Shown: positions 62,725 to 64,000 of the stretch, in pieces
Layout: every line of letters begins with the position of its first letter
Position numbering within the stretch: position 1 is the first letter of the stretch
NCBI GenBank assembly: GCA_944320865.1
Contig: CALUJC010000002.1
Location: 1-64,000, forward strand
Reading direction: 5' to 3'
Source: an uncultured Bacteroides sp.
GTDB taxonomy: Bacteria; Bacteroidota; Bacteroidia; Bacteroidales; Bacteroidaceae
DNA length: 64,000 nucleotides
Position numbers and translations under genes: made by a program
The notes under the pieces: model-generated
The model's database searches: none
The model's input: the letters and a program-made list of their open reading frames with translations, nothing else
Told to the model about the DNA's origin: nothing

Positions 62725-62756
62725 TTTGTTTTTATTAATATAAAGTGCTATTTTTG
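62725..62756 (+). promoter_or_regulatory. Promoter of the last membrane-anchored gene
   Basis: TTTG (62725-62728) and TATTTTTG (62749-62756) are separated by 20 bp. The -7 box is 19 bp before the ATG at 62776. Confidence 0.6.
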
Positions 62757-62775
62757 CGGAGTTAATGGATGAATT

Positions 62776-64000
62776 ATGAAGCCTCAACTCCTTATACGAA
62801 CAATTACTATTATCGTTATAGTATTGCTATGCGCAGGGATTGGTGTGTATTCATTCTGGTGTTTAGACAGGGAAGAAAGTCTGCAAGATTTTAATCTTTA
62901 TACTTTGGTGCCTCAAGATGCGGTGGCTGTGCTTGAAACGGATTATGTAGAGCGTCTTATAGATGATGTTGAACAATTGTCTTGTAGCAAAGATGGCTAT
63001 TATTTGTATGTGTCGGAAATATTTACGTATTTGAAGAATCATCTGCATGCTTTATTGGATGATACCCCTCATGGTTTGAGTACGCAAATGAACAGAGCGC
63101 TTATCAGCTTTCATGCACCGGACAATCCAATAAATCAGGTGTTATATTGTGGTTTGGGCACGGAAGATTATGATTTGGTAGGCGCTTTTTGGGATGAATG
63201 CTCTTTAGGTCCTTACCCTGTGAAGACATTTGACTATAGGAGGAGAAAAATCTATATTTATCCGATGGAAAACGGCCTTTTCCTTTCGGTTTTCTTTACT
63301 CGTCATTTTATGGTTGCTGGGTTTCAAAAGAAACTGGTAGAGCAGGTTATCGATACCTATCTTGATAAAAATAATTCATTGTTGGAACAACCCGAATTTG
63401 AATTGGTTTATGAAGATAAGCAGCGTCGTGGTTCCTCGGCTGTACTATATGCCAATTTGAATGCAGTGAAGATGGGGGCAGCTTCCGATACATCGCAAGT
63501 ATGCGCACGGTTGGGAAACTGGTGTGGATTTGATTTACGACTGGACGGAGATGTAATCTATTGTGCTGGGATGTATAATGATACCGATTCTTTGTCTAAC
63601 ACATATATGAATGCTTTGCGCAGGCAGCAAGCATTGAAGGGCTTTCCTGATGCCTATCTTCCGACATCCACATTTTATTATCATTGTTGGTCGGCTTCCG
63701 ATAAAAAGGCTATTTTACGTTATGCTGACTCTTTGCATTATGTGCCTTCTTTTTATGGGACTAATGTTGAGCAATGGCACAAAGCATATGCAGATTTCTG
63801 GCTTGATTATGGCGGAGAGAGTATGATAAGTGCTTATTTCATGTCGACGGATGCTGCAGATAAGCGGCCTTGTTCAGTGTTGATATCTTCATTGAAGAAT
63901 GAATTAAGTGCTGAACGGCAATTGCGTTCTTTGTTGTATGCTATTCCTTATGATAAAGGACTCTTTCCCGGAGGTCCTTCAGTTCAAAAATACTTGTATT
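62776..64000 (+). CDS. Membrane-anchored protein of unknown function, 3' end cut by window
   Basis: The frame from the ATG at 62776 stays open to the end of the window (408 codons visible). An N-terminal membrane anchor (about 6-28, LIRTITIIVIVLLCAG...) is followed by a long periplasmic region that repeatedly alternates beta-strands and charged segments (for example FHAPDNPINQVLYCGLG). The opening LVPQDAVAVLETDYVERLI resembles DUF3352-type proteins, in which such domains are duplicated, but I am not sure of the assignment. Confidence 0.65.
   Translation, partial: MKPQLLIRTITIIVIVLLCAGIGVYSFWCLDREESLQDFNLYTLVPQDAVAVLETDYVERLIDDVEQLSCSKDGYYLYVSEIFTYLKNHLHALLDDTPHGLSTQMNRALISFHAPDNPINQVLYCGLGTEDYDLVGAFWDECSLGPYPVKTFDYRRRKIYIYPMENGLFLSVFFTRHFMVAGFQKKLVEQVIDTYLDKNNSLLEQPEFELVYEDKQRRGSSAVLYANLNAVKMGAASDTSQVCARLGNWCGFDLRLDGDVIYCAGMYNDTDSLSNTYMNALRRQQALKGFPDAYLPTSTFYYHCWSASDKKAILRYADSLHYVPSFYGTNVEQWHKAYADFWLDYGGESMISAYFMSTDAADKRPCSVLISSLKNELSAERQLRSLLYAIPYDKGLFPGGPSVQKYLY

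Overview
This is a chromosomal segment from a gut Bacteroides-type bacterium (Bacteroides or Phocaeicola; species not resolved). Supporting evidence: promoters of the Bacteroidetes TTTG / TAnnTTTG type with 19-20 bp spacing, no Shine-Dalgarno pattern, a short 286-residue primary sigma factor, a SusC/SusD pair, a DUF4492-cydA-cydB operon, SusD-like and beta-propeller lipoproteins, and the bacteroidal short-chain threonine dehydrogenase beside kbl.

Layout. (1) 1-7.9 kb, minus strand: an AAA ATPase cut by the window edge, then a Cys-Xaa-Xaa-Xaa repeat radical-SAM peptide system read from 7.8 kb leftwards: Ig-like lipoprotein, cysteine-rich precursor, radical SAM/SPASM maturase, SPASM-only partner, small accessory protein and a 6-bladed propeller lipoprotein. 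Complex fold-back repeats separate several of these genes. (2) 7.9-9.2 kb: gene remnants and repeats. (3) 9.2-18.1 kb, plus strand: a murein-peptide salvage trio (NlpC/P60 hydrolase, dipeptide epimerase, transglutaminase-like lipoprotein), an HtrA protease, rpoD, a small exported protein and a clostripain-family lipoprotein. (4) 18.4-25.6 kb, minus strand: a TolC-MacA-MacB efflux operon followed by a LytS/LytTR two-component pair; each gap between the efflux genes holds a different inverted word-repeat. (5) 26.3-33.3 kb: a defence cluster (type III restriction enzyme and methylase, AbiH, RhuM). (6) 33.4-38.5 kb: cytochrome bd oxidase, a small membrane protein, an OmpA lipoprotein and a Crp/Fnr regulator. 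(7) 38.6-38.9 kb: three tRNA genes (Ser, Lys, Glu). (8) 38.9-49.6 kb: a YidE/AspT transporter, class 3 fructose-bisphosphatase, a surface-repeat protein, an acyl-CoA ligase, gmd, rlmH and rpsA. (9) 50.2-57.5 kb: a minimal polysaccharide utilisation locus (SusC, SusD, GH31). (10) 57.8-64 kb: kbl divergent from tdh, a DUF4348 lipoprotein, murB, a metallo-beta-lactamase-fold hydrolase and a truncated membrane-anchored protein.

The most unusual material is twofold. One is the CXXX-repeat peptide system, whose precursor appears to carry a Tat plus lipoprotein leader. The other is a set of intergenic fold-back elements: five share terminal caps (AATGATAATTTA or AATGGGAATTTA) around unrelated cores, and others are locus-specific tandem words or palindromes. 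Family calls come from reading the proteins and remembered family features; no database search was possible.
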